A stretch of DNA of 64,000 nt from JBBSBL01 sp046330255 (GCA_046330255.1 JAXLTC010000001.1:1054001-1118000); one strand, 5' to 3'; counted from the first letter of the stretch, positions 46,710-56,399 are shown. A program made the numbers and translations. Notes: generated from the sequence alone by a model not told the origin.

Positions 46710-48272
46710 GTGGCCGGGCGCGGCTCTCCCATGCTCGCCGACCTGCGGCGGATCGCGGCGGCGCGCCGGGCCCCGGCGTACGGCCCGCCGGGCGCCGGCT
46801 CCGCGGGCATCTCCCGCCGGGAGCTGCTGGTCCGCGGCGGCGCGCTCGGCGGGGCCGCGCTGCTGGCGGCGCCGGGAGCAAGCCTCGCGCGGCGCGGCGG
46901 CGCCCGTGACGAGCGCGTGGTGATCGTCGGCGCGGGGCTCGCAGGCCTGACGTGCGCCTACCGCCTGGCCCGGCGCGGCGTCCGGGCGACCGTGTTCGAG
47001 GCGAGCGAGCGGGTGGGCGGGCGCTGCTGGACCGCGCGCGGCTGGGCCGACGGCCAGGTCGCCGAGCACGGCGGCGAGTTCGTCGACACCCGCCACGTCC
47101 GGCTGCGACGCCTGGCACGCGAGCTGGGGGTCGGGCTGGAGGACCGCGTCGCGGCCGAGGACGCGCAGGACGGCGAGCCGCACAGCGTGCTCTGGCTCGA
47201 GGGCGCGCAGCGCAACAGCGACGCCATCTTCCGCCCCTTCGCCGGCGTGCTCGAGCGCCTGGAGGCCGACGCGCGCCGCATCGGGTCCTACCGTGCCGGG
47301 CGCGCCCGGCGGGCGGCGCGCGAGTTCGACGCGATGAGCGTGGCCGACTGGCTGCACCTCAACGTGCCCGGCGGGTCCCGCTCGCTGCTCGCGCGCGCGA
47401 TCTCCTCGACCCAGGTGAGCCTCTTCGGCCTCGACCCCGAGCGGCTCAGCGCGATCAACCTGATCGAGACGTTCGTCACGCCCTACGAGGGCGCCGACGA
47501 GCGCTACCACCTGCACGGCGGCAGCGACCGCGTGGTGACCCGGCTGGCGGCCCGGCTGCCGCGGGGCAGCGTGCGGCGCGGGACGCCGCTGCTCGGGCTG
47601 CGGCGACTGTCGGGCGGCGGCTACCGGCTGCGCTTCGCCGGGGTGCGCGGCGAGGTCGCGGCGGACCGCGTCGTGCTCGCGCTTCCGTTCCCGGCCTTGC
47701 GCCGGACCGACCTGCGCGCCGCGGGGATCGGCGCGGAGCACATGCGCGCGATCGAGCAACTGGGGATGGGAACCAACGCCAAGCTCCTGCTCCAGTTCGA
47801 CGCCCGGCCGGTTGCCTACGGCGGGTGGAGCGGGGAGGCGTCGCTCGACTCGCCGCCGACGGCGACCTGGGAGAGCTCGCTCACTCAGCCCGGGCGCTCG
47901 GGCCTGCTGACCGTCTTCACGGGCGGGCGGGCGGGGACCGCCTACCCGGGCTCCCGCTCCCACGTGCGCGCGCCCGCGAGCGTCGTCTCCGCGGAGCTAC
48001 GCCGTCTCGAGCGCTTCGCGCCGGGCATCAGCCGCGGCTACTCGGGCCGCGCGTGGCTGGACGTCTGGGTACGCGACCGCTGGACGCGAGGCTCCTACGC
48101 GGCGTTCATGCCGGGCCAGTACACCCGCTGGTGGGGAGCGCTGGGACGGCGCGAGGGCGGCCTGCACTTCGCCGGCGAGCACACCTCCACCCACAGCCAG
48201 GGCTACATGGACGGTGGCGTGGAGAGCGGCGAGCGCGCCGCGCGCGAGGTGCTGCGCGCGCTCGGGCGCTGA
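46710..48272 (+). CDS. Tat-exported flavin amine oxidase
   Basis: FAD enzyme of 520 residues. ISRRELLVRGGALGGAALLA is a twin-arginine leader. The FAD motif is VVIVGAGLAGLTCAYRLARR, with EASERVGGRCWTARGW after it, HLHGGSDRVVTRLAARLP in the middle, and the C-terminal HFAGEHTSTHSQGYMDGGVE contacting the flavin. MAO/putrescine-oxidase type; a paralogue of the enzyme at 23065-24537. GTG 46710 lies 3 bases after the PH-domain gene, so they are probably one operon, although no functional link is known. Confidence 0.9.
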   Translation: MAGRGSPMLADLRRIAAARRAPAYGPPGAGSAGISRRELLVRGGALGGAALLAAPGASLARRGGARDERVVIVGAGLAGLTCAYRLARRGVRATVFEASERVGGRCWTARGWADGQVAEHGGEFVDTRHVRLRRLARELGVGLEDRVAAEDAQDGEPHSVLWLEGAQRNSDAIFRPFAGVLERLEADARRIGSYRAGRARRAAREFDAMSVADWLHLNVPGGSRSLLARAISSTQVSLFGLDPERLSAINLIETFVTPYEGADERYHLHGGSDRVVTRLAARLPRGSVRRGTPLLGLRRLSGGGYRLRFAGVRGEVAADRVVLALPFPALRRTDLRAAGIGAEHMRAIEQLGMGTNAKLLLQFDARPVAYGGWSGEASLDSPPTATWESSLTQPGRSGLLTVFTGGRAGTAYPGSRSHVRAPASVVSAELRRLERFAPGISRGYSGRAWLDVWVRDRWTRGSYAAFMPGQYTRWWGALGRREGGLHFAGEHTSTHSQGYMDGGVESGERAAREVLRALGR

Positions 48273-48312
48273 CGCCCGCGAACCGTCCTGCCCTGACCTC
48301 GCGTGACGCGCC

Positions 48313-50055
48313 CTAAGCAGGACGCCGGCTGCGCCGGGCGTGGCCGCGCGGCTTGCGGCGCTTGGCCGTCGGCTTGACCACGGTGAAGCGAACCGTCGCC
48401 CGGCGCGAGCGGTTGCCGGCCGCGTCGGTCGCCATCAGCGCGAGCGAGTAGCGGCCCGGCCGCAGCCCGTGCAGGCTCACGCTCACCGTCGAGCGGCCGC
48501 TGCGTGCGCGCAGCCGCACGCTCTTGACCCTGACGGTCGTCGTGCAGCGCCGCCCGCGCCGCGCCCTGGTGCTGCACCGCCGGCCGGCGCGGCGGCCGCG
48601 CGCGGGGCGGCTGATGGTCCCGGTGAGCCGCGCGGCCTCGGAGAGCGAGACCCGCAGCCGCAGGCCGCGCGAAGCGCTCGCGCGACTCGCGAGCAGAGAG
48701 ACCCGCAGCCGCGGGGCCGTGCGATCGCGCGCCGGGACGGCGGCCGGGCAGGCGTACCCGTGCACCTCGAACGCTCCGCGGTCGACCCTGCCCGCCGGGC
48801 AACTGCCGGGGCCGGCGGCGGCGATGCGGCCCTGGCCGTCGAGATCGGTGGCGGGCTGTCCGGGCGCAAGGCCGCCGGGAGCGCCGCTGTCGATGGCGGG
48901 CGACCCGGCGCGCAGGTGGTAGTCCCATCCGGAGGCGCCGGGCCCGGCGGTGAGCGCGCCGGGCGCGGTGGCCGTGTTGCCGGACGCTCCCGCCGCGCAA
49001 TTCGTGCCGGCGCCGCGCGTGAGCGCGGGCTCGGGCGCGTCGCTGAAGGAGCATCCGATCGACGGAGCGCCGGTGTCGCCCGCCTTGATGACGCCCGGGG
49101 CGTCGAACAGCAGCGAGTTGACGACCGCGACGCGCGGCGAACCGCCCTTAGTCACGAAGATCCGGACGGAGTCATGGCCGGCGACCGTGTCGTCGACTCC
49201 GGGATCGAGCGTGTCGATCGTGCTGTTGCGAACCGTGACGGTCTCCTGGGCGGGCTGCGAGCCCTCGGTCACCGCGACCCCGTACGCCCCGCCGGTCAGA
49301 AGCAACGAGTCCAGCGACACCGCAGCGGCGGGAGCGAGGTCCGACCGGACCTCGACGAGCGCTCCGTCACCCGCGGCGGGCGCCGAGATCCGCGAACGGA
49401 CAACGCTCGCGCCCGCTCCGAGGCGCACCACGCCGACGTCCGGCGAGATCGTGTTGCGGATCGCGCTGTCCGCGACCGCCAGCCCCGGGCTGTCCTCGTT
49501 CTGGCGCAGGGCGGAGTCGCCCGCGGCCTGAGCCTCGAGGTCGTCGCCGGCGATCGTCACGCCTGCCGCCCCGACCACGACGGCGACCGAGCCTCCCGGA
49601 CGCGTGACCGCGCGCAGCCCGCGCAGCGTCGATCCGGCGCCGGAGACGACGATCGCCGGGGCGTTGCCCGACTTGGCCTCCACCTCGACGCCCTCGACGA
49701 CCACGCGCGGCTGACCGACGGTGAGAACGCCCGCGGACCCGCCCGACTGCGTGATCTTCGGCCGCGACGCGGCGCCGGCCCCCGTCAGCAGGAGCCCGTC
49801 CAGGCGCGAGTCGCCCGAGATCGAGGGGTTCTCGGTGTACGTGCCCGCCGCCAGGTGGATCACGTGCGGGGCCGCGGCGCTCGCCTTGGCGCGCGCCAGT
49901 GCGCCGGCGATCGTCTTGCACGGCGCGGCCGGGCTCGTGCAGGGGTTGGCGTCGCTGGCGCCAGTCTTGGACGCGTAGAAGTCGGCGGCCGAAGCTCCCG
50001 CGGGAAGCAGGGCGCAGGCGACCAGGGCCAGGCAGGCGGCGCTGAGGGCGCGCAT
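48313..50055 (-). CDS. Exported right-handed beta-helix protein
   Basis: A 580-residue exported protein. Signal ALSAACLALVACALLPAGAS; then DFYASKTGASDANPCTSPAA and CKTIAGALARAKA, the opening of the pectate-lyase-like parallel beta-helix with a choice-of-anchor Q ending (HLRAGSPAIDSGAPGGLAPG, DLDGQGR, VDRGAFE at about residues 395-440). A bacterial Ig-like domain follows (RLRVSLLASRASASRG to FTVVK), and an Arg/Lys-rich tail. No catalytic residues are evident; polysaccharide binding is possible. ATG 50055 follows TACGCT by 6 bases. Confidence 0.85.
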   Translation of the reverse strand: MRALSAACLALVACALLPAGASAADFYASKTGASDANPCTSPAAPCKTIAGALARAKASAAAPHVIHLAAGTYTENPSISGDSRLDGLLLTGAGAASRPKITQSGGSAGVLTVGQPRVVVEGVEVEAKSGNAPAIVVSGAGSTLRGLRAVTRPGGSVAVVVGAAGVTIAGDDLEAQAAGDSALRQNEDSPGLAVADSAIRNTISPDVGVVRLGAGASVVRSRISAPAAGDGALVEVRSDLAPAAAVSLDSLLLTGGAYGVAVTEGSQPAQETVTVRNSTIDTLDPGVDDTVAGHDSVRIFVTKGGSPRVAVVNSLLFDAPGVIKAGDTGAPSIGCSFSDAPEPALTRGAGTNCAAGASGNTATAPGALTAGPGASGWDYHLRAGSPAIDSGAPGGLAPGQPATDLDGQGRIAAAGPGSCPAGRVDRGAFEVHGYACPAAVPARDRTAPRLRVSLLASRASASRGLRLRVSLSEAARLTGTISRPARGRRAGRRCSTRARRGRRCTTTVRVKSVRLRARSGRSTVSVSLHGLRPGRYSLALMATDAAGNRSRRATVRFTVVKPTAKRRKPRGHARRSRRPA

Positions 50056-50061
50056 CCGGCG

Positions 50062-50067
50062 AGCGTA
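50062..50067 (-). promoter_or_regulatory. -10 hexamer TACGCT of leaderless type
   Basis: TACGCT on the minus strand, 6 bases before ATG 50055. Confidence 0.55.
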
Positions 50068-50127
50068 GGCTGGCTCCCGGCGGCGGGCAACGCGCCTGGA
50101 CGGACGGGCGAGGGCGCCCGAAACGGC

Positions 50128-50133
50128 TAGGGT
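50128..50133 (+). promoter_or_regulatory. -10 hexamer TAGGGT of leaderless type
   Basis: TAGGGT, then 7 bases, then ATG 50141. It overlaps the GTG at 50132, which argues against that codon as start. Confidence 0.5.
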
Positions 50134-50140
50134 GCCGCGA

Positions 50141-50674
50141 ATGCGCCGACCGCTCGCGATCCTCCTCACGCTCGTGGCCCTGGTCCCGCTCGCCGCCGCG
50201 ACGGGCTGCGGCGGCAAGGACAAGGTGGTGACGACCACCAACGCGCAGGGCCAGGTGTCGACCCGCACCGTCCCGAGCGTGCGCTTCGCGAAGCTCAAGT
50301 TCGTGCTGCACGCCGGGCTCGCCTACGGCGCGTTCCACCGCTACGTCTACAAGCCCTACAGGACGGGCGCGTTCAAGTCCGGCGCCAACGGGCGCACGAA
50401 GGCGCTCGTGAAGGCCGGCGCCGCCGCGCTGTTCGCCGCCAACGAGTTGCGGCTCGCGCGCCGCGCCGCGCTCTCGGACGACCGGCTGCGCGCGATCGGG
50501 GACAAGATCGCCGGCCTGGCGCCGAACCTGAACTCGCTCGCGAGCGGGCTGAAATCGGGGCAGGGGCTGGCCGCGATCGCCGGGGTGGGCGGCGGCCTCG
50601 CGGCGATCGTCGCGGCCGCCAAGAAGGCCGGCGTGAACATCCCGCTCGACAAGACGCCGAACGTCGGCGGCTGA
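50141..50674 (+). CDS. Putative lipoprotein of unknown function
   Basis: A 177-residue exported protein. LAILLTLVALVPLAAATGCG is a signal peptide ending in a possible lipobox Cys, followed by GGKDKVVTTTNAQGQVSTRT. The rest is helical and Ala/Lys-rich, with one more hydrophobic stretch (LAAIAGVGGGLAAIVAAA) near the C-terminus. The same type of protein is common in this bacterial group but has no described role. ATG 50141 is preferred over GTG 50132 because of the TAGGGT element. Confidence 0.75.
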   Translation: MRRPLAILLTLVALVPLAAATGCGGKDKVVTTTNAQGQVSTRTVPSVRFAKLKFVLHAGLAYGAFHRYVYKPYRTGAFKSGANGRTKALVKAGAAALFAANELRLARRAALSDDRLRAIGDKIAGLAPNLNSLASGLKSGQGLAAIAGVGGGLAAIVAAAKKAGVNIPLDKTPNVGG

Positions 50675-50680
50675 GCGTCG

Positions 50681-51037
50681 CTAGCTCTCCTCCTCCTCCT
50701 CGCTGAGCGACTCCGAGGCGGGCGGCTCGGACTCGCGCACGGCCTCGAGCACGCCGAGCAACTCGCCGACCCGGCACACGAGCAGCCGCTCCTCGTCGAC
50801 CTCGATCCAGGTCCCCGCCGAGGCCGGGAACACGACGTGGTCCCCGGCGGCGACCGGCATGTTGACGCCGGCCCCCTCCCACCAGTCGATGCCGGGCCCG
50901 GTGTCGAGCACGATGCCATGCTGCGGAGGCGGCTCGTGCGAGCCCGGGGGGACCAGCAACCCCGACTGGCGCAGGCGGTCCGGCTCGAGTTCCTTGATGA
51001 CGATCCGGTCGAAGAGCGGACGCAGTCGGTGGCGCAT
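50681..51037 (-). CDS. GroES-like co-chaperonin
   Basis: A 118-residue protein with the GroES fold: LRPLFDRIVIKELEPDRLRQ, SGLLVPPGSHEPPPQHGIVL as the mobile loop and roof region, AAGDHVVFPASAGTWIEVDE, and ERLLVCRVGELLGVLE. The family is about 97 residues; here an acidic tail (SLSEEEEES) extends it. It is not next to groEL, and the loop is longer, with an insert DTGPGIDWWEGAGVNM, so it is probably an accessory paralogue. ATG 51037 lies 8 bases after TATGGT. Confidence 0.85.
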   Translation of the reverse strand: MRHRLRPLFDRIVIKELEPDRLRQSGLLVPPGSHEPPPQHGIVLDTGPGIDWWEGAGVNMPVAAGDHVVFPASAGTWIEVDEERLLVCRVGELLGVLEAVRESEPPASESLSEEEEES

Positions 51038-51045
51038 CGTGCTCC

Positions 51046-51051
51046 ACCATA
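51046..51051 (-). promoter_or_regulatory. -10 hexamer TATGGT of leaderless type
   Basis: TATGGT on the minus strand, 8 bases before ATG 51037. Confidence 0.45.
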
Positions 51052-51164
51052 CGGGCCTGCCGCGACGAGGCCGCCGGCGACGGGGTGTCAGCGCGCTGAC
51101 TGATGACGCGCGGCGCAGGCGCGCGGGTTAGGCTGCCACCGTCTCGAACGGACGAGGAGGAGAC

Positions 51165-53615
51165 ATGGGTCGCAGGTGCTCGCAGCGGCACGGGATCGCC
51201 GCATCGCTGTCCATCACGGTCGCGGCGCTCGCGGCGCTCGCCCTCGCCCCGGCGGCCCAGGCATGGTGGAGCGGGCCCTCGGTCGAGCTGACCGCGCCGA
51301 GCCAGGCCGCGATCCTGCGCGACGACGGCGTGCGCGTGACCGTGCGCTTCGGCCGTGGCCTCGTCGCTCCCGTCGCGGTCGCCGCGCGCGGCCGCGGGAT
51401 CGTCGCCGCGGGCCTCGTGCGCCTGCGGCGCGGCGCCGGCAGCGCCACGCTGCGGCTCCTCCCGCGCGGGCGCGCGCTGCTCGCCGCCTGCCGTCCCACC
51501 GTGCTCGTCGCACGCACGACCGGCGCCCGCGACGCCGAGCAGCTCTACGTGGACAGCGCACGCTGCCGGGCCCAGGCTCCCGTGATCGAAGTCACCGCCG
51601 GCTGCGACCCGCTGGACGCCTCCGACTGCCTGCACCCGTTCCCGAACGACCTCTTCACGGTCCCCGACCGGTCGACCGCGACGGGCCGCCGCCTCGCGCT
51701 GCGCGAGGACGCGATGCCGGTCAACAACGTCGGCAAGCACGTCGACCCGACCGACATCGACCGCTTCGACGGCTTCAGCCCCGGCAACCTGATCGTCACT
51801 CACGTTCCGGGCCTGGACAACCAGGCGGCGTTCAAGCGCACCGGCCTGGTCCCGATCACCGACATGGCGCGGGCGTATGACCGCCGCCAGCCCGCGGTGC
51901 TCATCGATGCCGCCACGGGCAAGCGACAGCTGATCTGGGCGGAGATCGACAGCAACGCCTCCAAGCCGGCGGACGTGAACCTGATCCTGCGGCCCGGGCG
52001 CAACCTCGCCGAGGGCCACCGCTTCATCGTCGCCCTGCGGCGGCTGCGCGACGCGGACGGGAACATCCTGCAGCCCTCGGCCGCCTTCCGGCTCTACCGC
52101 GACCGGATCGTCGGCGACCAGCCGGCGATCGAGGCGCGGCGCGCGCACATGGAGGACGTCTTCGCGCGCCTGAGGCGAGCCGGCGTGGGTCGCCGGGACC
52201 TGTACCTCGCGTGGGACTTCACGGTCGCCAGCGAGCGCAGCCTCTCGGAGCGGATGCTGAAGATCCGCGACGACGCGTTCGCGCAACTCGGCGACCGCAA
52301 CCTCGCCGATCGCCGGGTGACCGGCGTCTCGCCGAAGTTCGAGGTGACCAACGTGACCAACTGGGCGCCGTGCGGCGACGACGGCTGCCAGGCGGGCGAG
52401 GACCCCGACATCCGCAGCCGCGTGGAGGGCACGATCGACGTGCCCTGCTACCTCGACCAGCCGGGCTGCCCGCCGGGCTCGAAGTTCGCGCTCGGCCCCG
52501 ACGGGCTGCCGACCCGCACCCCCGGAAACATCATGAAGGCGCGCTTCGTCTGCAACATCCCGCAGTCGGTGGTCCAGAACGGCGTCGTGCGCAAGCTGCG
52601 CCCCGCGCTCTACGGCCACGGCCTGCTCGGTGACGCATTCGAGGTCAACTCCCGCAACGTGCGCCAGCTCGGCAACGAGAACGGCGTGCTCGTCTGCGCG
52701 ACCGACTGGAGCGGGATGTCCGAGGACGACGTGCCGAACGTCGCCGGGATCCTGTTCGACCTCTCGAAGTTCCCGAGCATGGCCGACCGCCTCCAGCAGG
52801 GGTTCCTGAACTTCCTCTACCTCGGCCGCGCGCTGTCCCACCCGCAGGGGCTCGTGACCGCGCCGCAGATGCAGGTCGACGGCAAGCCGATCATCGACAC
52901 GACGCAGCTCGGCTACTACGGCAACAGCCAGGGCGGGATCATGGGCGGCGCGCTGACCGCGCTCGCGCCGGACTTCACCCGCTCGGTCCTCTACGTGCCG
53001 GGAATGAACTACTCGACGCTGCTGACGCGCAGCGTCGACTTCTCGGACTACGCCACGTTCCTCTACTACGCCTACCCGAACGAGGGCCAGCGCCAGCTGC
53101 TGTTCGCGCTGATGCAGCTGATGTGGGACCGCGGCGAGCCGAACGGCTACGCCGAGCACATGACCAGCGACCCGCTGCCCAACACGCCGGCCCACCAGGT
53201 GCTGATCGAGATGAGCTACGGGGACCACCAGGTCGCGAACGTCACGACCGAGGTCGAGGCGCGAACGATCGGCGCGCGCGTGCGCCGGCCATCGCTCGAC
53301 CCCGGGCGCAGCCCGGACGTCGAGCCGCAGTTCGGGATCCCGACGCTCGGCGGGCTGCCGCAGCGCCACGGGAACGCGTTCATCGTCTGGGACATCGGGC
53401 CGCTGCGCACCGAGAACGGGGTGCAGCTCGGCACGCCCTCGCCGCCGACGACCAACACCCCCCCGTCGATCGGCGTGGACCCGCACGACACGGTGATCCG
53501 CTCCGAGTCGCGGATCCGCCGCCAGATCGCCGAGTTCATGCACCCCGGGGGCAGCCTGATCGAGGTCTGCGGCAACAAGCCCTGCTACGCGGCCGGCTGG
53601 ACAGGGGCTCCCTGA
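51165..53615 (+). CDS. Exported alpha/beta-hydrolase with bacterial lipase N-terminal-like domain
   Basis: An 816-residue exported protein. Signal SITVAALAALALAPAAQAWW; an N-terminal Ig-like part (to about residue 140); then a region resembling the bacterial virulence-factor lipase N-terminal domain (CLHPFPNDLFTVPDRSTATG, VDPTDIDRFDGFSPGNL). The second half has an alpha/beta-hydrolase core: PALYGHGLLGDAFEVNSRN as the oxyanion region and LGYYGNSQGGIMGGALTALA with the nucleophile Ser in GNSQG. Acid and His residues were not fixed. Probably an esterase or lipase. GAGGAGGAG precedes ATG 51165. TAGGCT at about 51130 may be its -10. Confidence 0.8.
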   Translation: MGRRCSQRHGIAASLSITVAALAALALAPAAQAWWSGPSVELTAPSQAAILRDDGVRVTVRFGRGLVAPVAVAARGRGIVAAGLVRLRRGAGSATLRLLPRGRALLAACRPTVLVARTTGARDAEQLYVDSARCRAQAPVIEVTAGCDPLDASDCLHPFPNDLFTVPDRSTATGRRLALREDAMPVNNVGKHVDPTDIDRFDGFSPGNLIVTHVPGLDNQAAFKRTGLVPITDMARAYDRRQPAVLIDAATGKRQLIWAEIDSNASKPADVNLILRPGRNLAEGHRFIVALRRLRDADGNILQPSAAFRLYRDRIVGDQPAIEARRAHMEDVFARLRRAGVGRRDLYLAWDFTVASERSLSERMLKIRDDAFAQLGDRNLADRRVTGVSPKFEVTNVTNWAPCGDDGCQAGEDPDIRSRVEGTIDVPCYLDQPGCPPGSKFALGPDGLPTRTPGNIMKARFVCNIPQSVVQNGVVRKLRPALYGHGLLGDAFEVNSRNVRQLGNENGVLVCATDWSGMSEDDVPNVAGILFDLSKFPSMADRLQQGFLNFLYLGRALSHPQGLVTAPQMQVDGKPIIDTTQLGYYGNSQGGIMGGALTALAPDFTRSVLYVPGMNYSTLLTRSVDFSDYATFLYYAYPNEGQRQLLFALMQLMWDRGEPNGYAEHMTSDPLPNTPAHQVLIEMSYGDHQVANVTTEVEARTIGARVRRPSLDPGRSPDVEPQFGIPTLGGLPQRHGNAFIVWDIGPLRTENGVQLGTPSPPTTNTPPSIGVDPHDTVIRSESRIRRQIAEFMHPGGSLIEVCGNKPCYAAGWTGAP

Positions 53616-53649
53616 GCGGCAGCGCCGCCGGCTCGCGCGCCCGCCCGGT

Positions 53650-56391
53650 CTAACCGGGCGGGCCGACGCCGAACGCGGAGAGCGGGCAGTCGGTGTAGGT
53701 CGTCCCGGTCGTCCAGGCGCCCGGTAGCGCGGTCAGCGTGTTCGACGAGCTGGTCTCGCTGCGGCACCCGCCCGCGCGATCGCGGAACTTCATCGTGCCG
53801 CCCTGCGTGCCGAGGATCGCGACCCAGTAGGTGGTGCCGGCGGTGACGGTCGCGTCCGGCACGTCGATCGTCACCCAGCCCGTCCCGGGCGCCGCCTTGG
53901 AGCCCTGGGTGAGCAGGACGCCCGGGTGCGGTCCGCCGGTCGTGTAGATGCCGGCGGTGAGCCGGTTGACGGTCGAGCCGGGGTCGAGGTAGATCTTCAG
54001 GTGGCGCAGGGTGCCCGTGGTCGTCGCGGTCGCCTCGAACGCCTCGGCGCTCCCGTTGACGTTCTGGTCGACCTGCGGCTCGACGGCCTCGTCGCCGAGC
54101 AGGGTCTGATCGCCGCCCGTCGGCGGCACCGGCTTGAAGGCCCGGATGCTGCCGGTGCTCCCGCCCGCGAAGCCGTCCCAGGAGCCCGCGTAGACGCGCC
54201 CGCGGGCGACGATCGGCGCTGCGTAGCCCGCGCCACCCGTGCCCGCGCTGGTCCACAGCGGCGTGCCGTTGGCGGCATCGTAGGCATGGACGTAGCCGCC
54301 GTTGCCCTCGTTGACATAGACGACGCCGTTGGCGACCGTCGGCGTGGAGTTCGGCTGCGCCGCTCCGCCGAGCGACCGGCTCCAGGCGACGGCGAGCGTG
54401 CAGTCCGGCTGGACCGCGAGCGCGACCACGCCGCCCGCAACCGACCCGATCCCCGGGCCCGCGTCGGTCACGAACAGCATCTGGCCCTGCGGCCACCACG
54501 CCGGCACCCCGCCGACCCCGCCGCTGCCGAGCCAGTCGTTGCCCGCGTTCAGCTGCAGACGCTGGAACACCGCCCCGCTCGCGGCGAGGTCGCCCGTCCG
54601 CATCACGTAGAGGTAGCCGTCCTTGTTGCCCGCGGCGACCATCGTCTGGCAGCCGGTCGGGGTGAAGACCGTGGGGGTCGCGCCGAAGTCCGAGTCGCAC
54701 GGGTCGCCCGTGCACGGCAGCGGGCCGGGGTGCGGCGGCTCGTAGGAGCCGAGCAGCGACAGGTTGGAGTCCAGCGCTGCGAGGCGCAGGGCGTACGGCG
54801 TGTACAACTCGTTCGAGTCGGCGCTGGTCGCGGCGTAGACGCGGCCGGTGCTCGTGTCGGCCGAGACACCGCCGTAGCCCCAGATGCCGCCGCCGCCGTT
54901 GGGCGCGGGGATCCCGGGCACGACGTCCCAGCGCTGGGCCAGTGCCGGCGAGGCGCCGGAGATGTCGATCCGCTGCACCCGGCCGCGCCACGGCTGGCCG
55001 TCGCACCCGTCGCTGGCGGACGCCGCGTACAGCGAGCTCCCGACCCTGTTGAGCCCTCCCCAGAGCTTGTTGCGGGCGGGATTCTCGAATACCGCCAGCG
55101 ACGACGCCGCGTCGGTGCCGTCGGTCAGGTTGAGCGAGTAGAGCTTGCCGTCGTCGGCGATCACGTAGACGCGGCCCCCCGTGCGGTCGATCACGCCCGG
55201 CGCACCGATGCCGAAGCCCCCGGGCACCGCGCAGTTGCTGCCCGGAGCGCCGAGGTTGCGGCGCCACAACTGGGCGCCCGTGTCGGCGCGCAGCGCGTAG
55301 ACCGAGTTGGCGGAGGTGGCGGCGATGATCACGTCGCGCGTGGCGCCGCCGACCTGCACGGCGCTCGCGAACAGCGGCTGCGCCGTGACCTTGCCGTCGA
55401 GGGACGTCGCCCAGTCCGGCTTGAGGTGCACCGCCGCGGTGGTGTCGATCGCCGTCTCCTCGGAGGCGAAACCGGTGCGAGCGGAGTCGTGGTCGACCTG
55501 GAGCCAGTCGCCACCCGCCGCCGGCGTGTTGACGGTGAACGTCACGGCGACCGTCTTGGGCGAGCCCGTGGGCGGGTTGTTGCCCGTCCCGGAGACCGTC
55601 ACCTGGCCGCTGTAGGTGCCCGCGGACAGGCCGGACGGGTCGACGCCCACCTGGAGCGTCTGCGGCCCGGTGCCCGAGGTGGGCGAAACCGACAGCCACG
55701 GCGAGTCGGCGCTCGCGGTGAAGCGCAGCGTCCCAGACCCGCTGTTGGCGACGGCGACGTCCTGGGCCGCGGGCGCCGCGCCGCCCTGGTCGGCGGTGAA
55801 GCTCAGCGAGGCGGGGCTGACCCCGAGCACGGGCGGCGCGTCGGCGGCCGCGTAGGCCGAGAAGGGCCCGTCGTTCGACGCCGTCCCGCTGCTCCAGGTG
55901 TCGGGCAGGGTCGAGAGGTCGGTCTGCGCGCTCGCCTCGGCGGGGGCCGAGCCGCCGGCGCGCTTGCGGTAGACGAGCGAACCGGGCGCCGTGGCGGCGC
56001 CGAGGATCGCCACCCAGTACGGGGTGCCCTGGCTGAGGCTGGGGCCGCCGGTGATCTTGATCACGTTCCAGCCCCCGGCGGCCGGGTTGGCGACCGAGCC
56101 CTTCGCGAGCAGCGCCCCCGGGTGGCCGCCGCTGTCGGCGTAGATGCCGGCCACCAGCAGCTTCGAGGTCGAGGCCGAGTCCAGGTAGACCGGCAGCCAG
56201 TCGAGGCTCCCGCTTCCGGTCGCCGTCGCGCGGTAGGCCTGCGCGGTGCCGGCCGGGCTGGTCGCCGCCTGAGTCTCGATCCCGTCGCTGCCGGCGAGCG
56301 TCGAGCAGCCCGCGAGCAGGAGCGCCGCAAGCGCGACCGCCAGCGACGCGAGAAGCGGACGGGAGGGGACGGCCCGGCTCGGACGCGGCAC
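53650..56391 (-). CDS. Lipoprotein with PQQ-type beta-propeller flanked by two jelly-roll repeats
   Basis: A 913-residue lipoprotein: LLASLAVALAALLLAGCSTL is the signal with lipobox LAGC. Two similar domains at the ends (residues 40-190 and 770-913) share SxxxWLPVYLDSAS-type strands, TAGIYT--GGHPG-LL and TYWVAILG; this is a choice-of-anchor type jelly roll. Between them is an Ig-like (BACON-like) repeat (LSFTADQGGAAPAAQDVAVA) and a PQQ-like propeller (residues 300-760; VYALRADTGAQLWRRNLGAP, GVIDRTGGRVYVIADDGKLY, PLWTSAGTGGAGYAAPIVAR). No known substrate. GTG 56391 lies 8 bases after TAGCGT. Confidence 0.85.
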   Translation of the reverse strand: MPRPSRAVPSRPLLASLAVALAALLLAGCSTLAGSDGIETQAATSPAGTAQAYRATATGSGSLDWLPVYLDSASTSKLLVAGIYADSGGHPGALLAKGSVANPAAGGWNVIKITGGPSLSQGTPYWVAILGAATAPGSLVYRKRAGGSAPAEASAQTDLSTLPDTWSSGTASNDGPFSAYAAADAPPVLGVSPASLSFTADQGGAAPAAQDVAVANSGSGTLRFTASADSPWLSVSPTSGTGPQTLQVGVDPSGLSAGTYSGQVTVSGTGNNPPTGSPKTVAVTFTVNTPAAGGDWLQVDHDSARTGFASEETAIDTTAAVHLKPDWATSLDGKVTAQPLFASAVQVGGATRDVIIAATSANSVYALRADTGAQLWRRNLGAPGSNCAVPGGFGIGAPGVIDRTGGRVYVIADDGKLYSLNLTDGTDAASSLAVFENPARNKLWGGLNRVGSSLYAASASDGCDGQPWRGRVQRIDISGASPALAQRWDVVPGIPAPNGGGGIWGYGGVSADTSTGRVYAATSADSNELYTPYALRLAALDSNLSLLGSYEPPHPGPLPCTGDPCDSDFGATPTVFTPTGCQTMVAAGNKDGYLYVMRTGDLAASGAVFQRLQLNAGNDWLGSGGVGGVPAWWPQGQMLFVTDAGPGIGSVAGGVVALAVQPDCTLAVAWSRSLGGAAQPNSTPTVANGVVYVNEGNGGYVHAYDAANGTPLWTSAGTGGAGYAAPIVARGRVYAGSWDGFAGGSTGSIRAFKPVPPTGGDQTLLGDEAVEPQVDQNVNGSAEAFEATATTTGTLRHLKIYLDPGSTVNRLTAGIYTTGGPHPGVLLTQGSKAAPGTGWVTIDVPDATVTAGTTYWVAILGTQGGTMKFRDRAGGCRSETSSSNTLTALPGAWTTGTTYTDCPLSAFGVGPPG

Positions 56392-56399
56392 GCTTGCGG

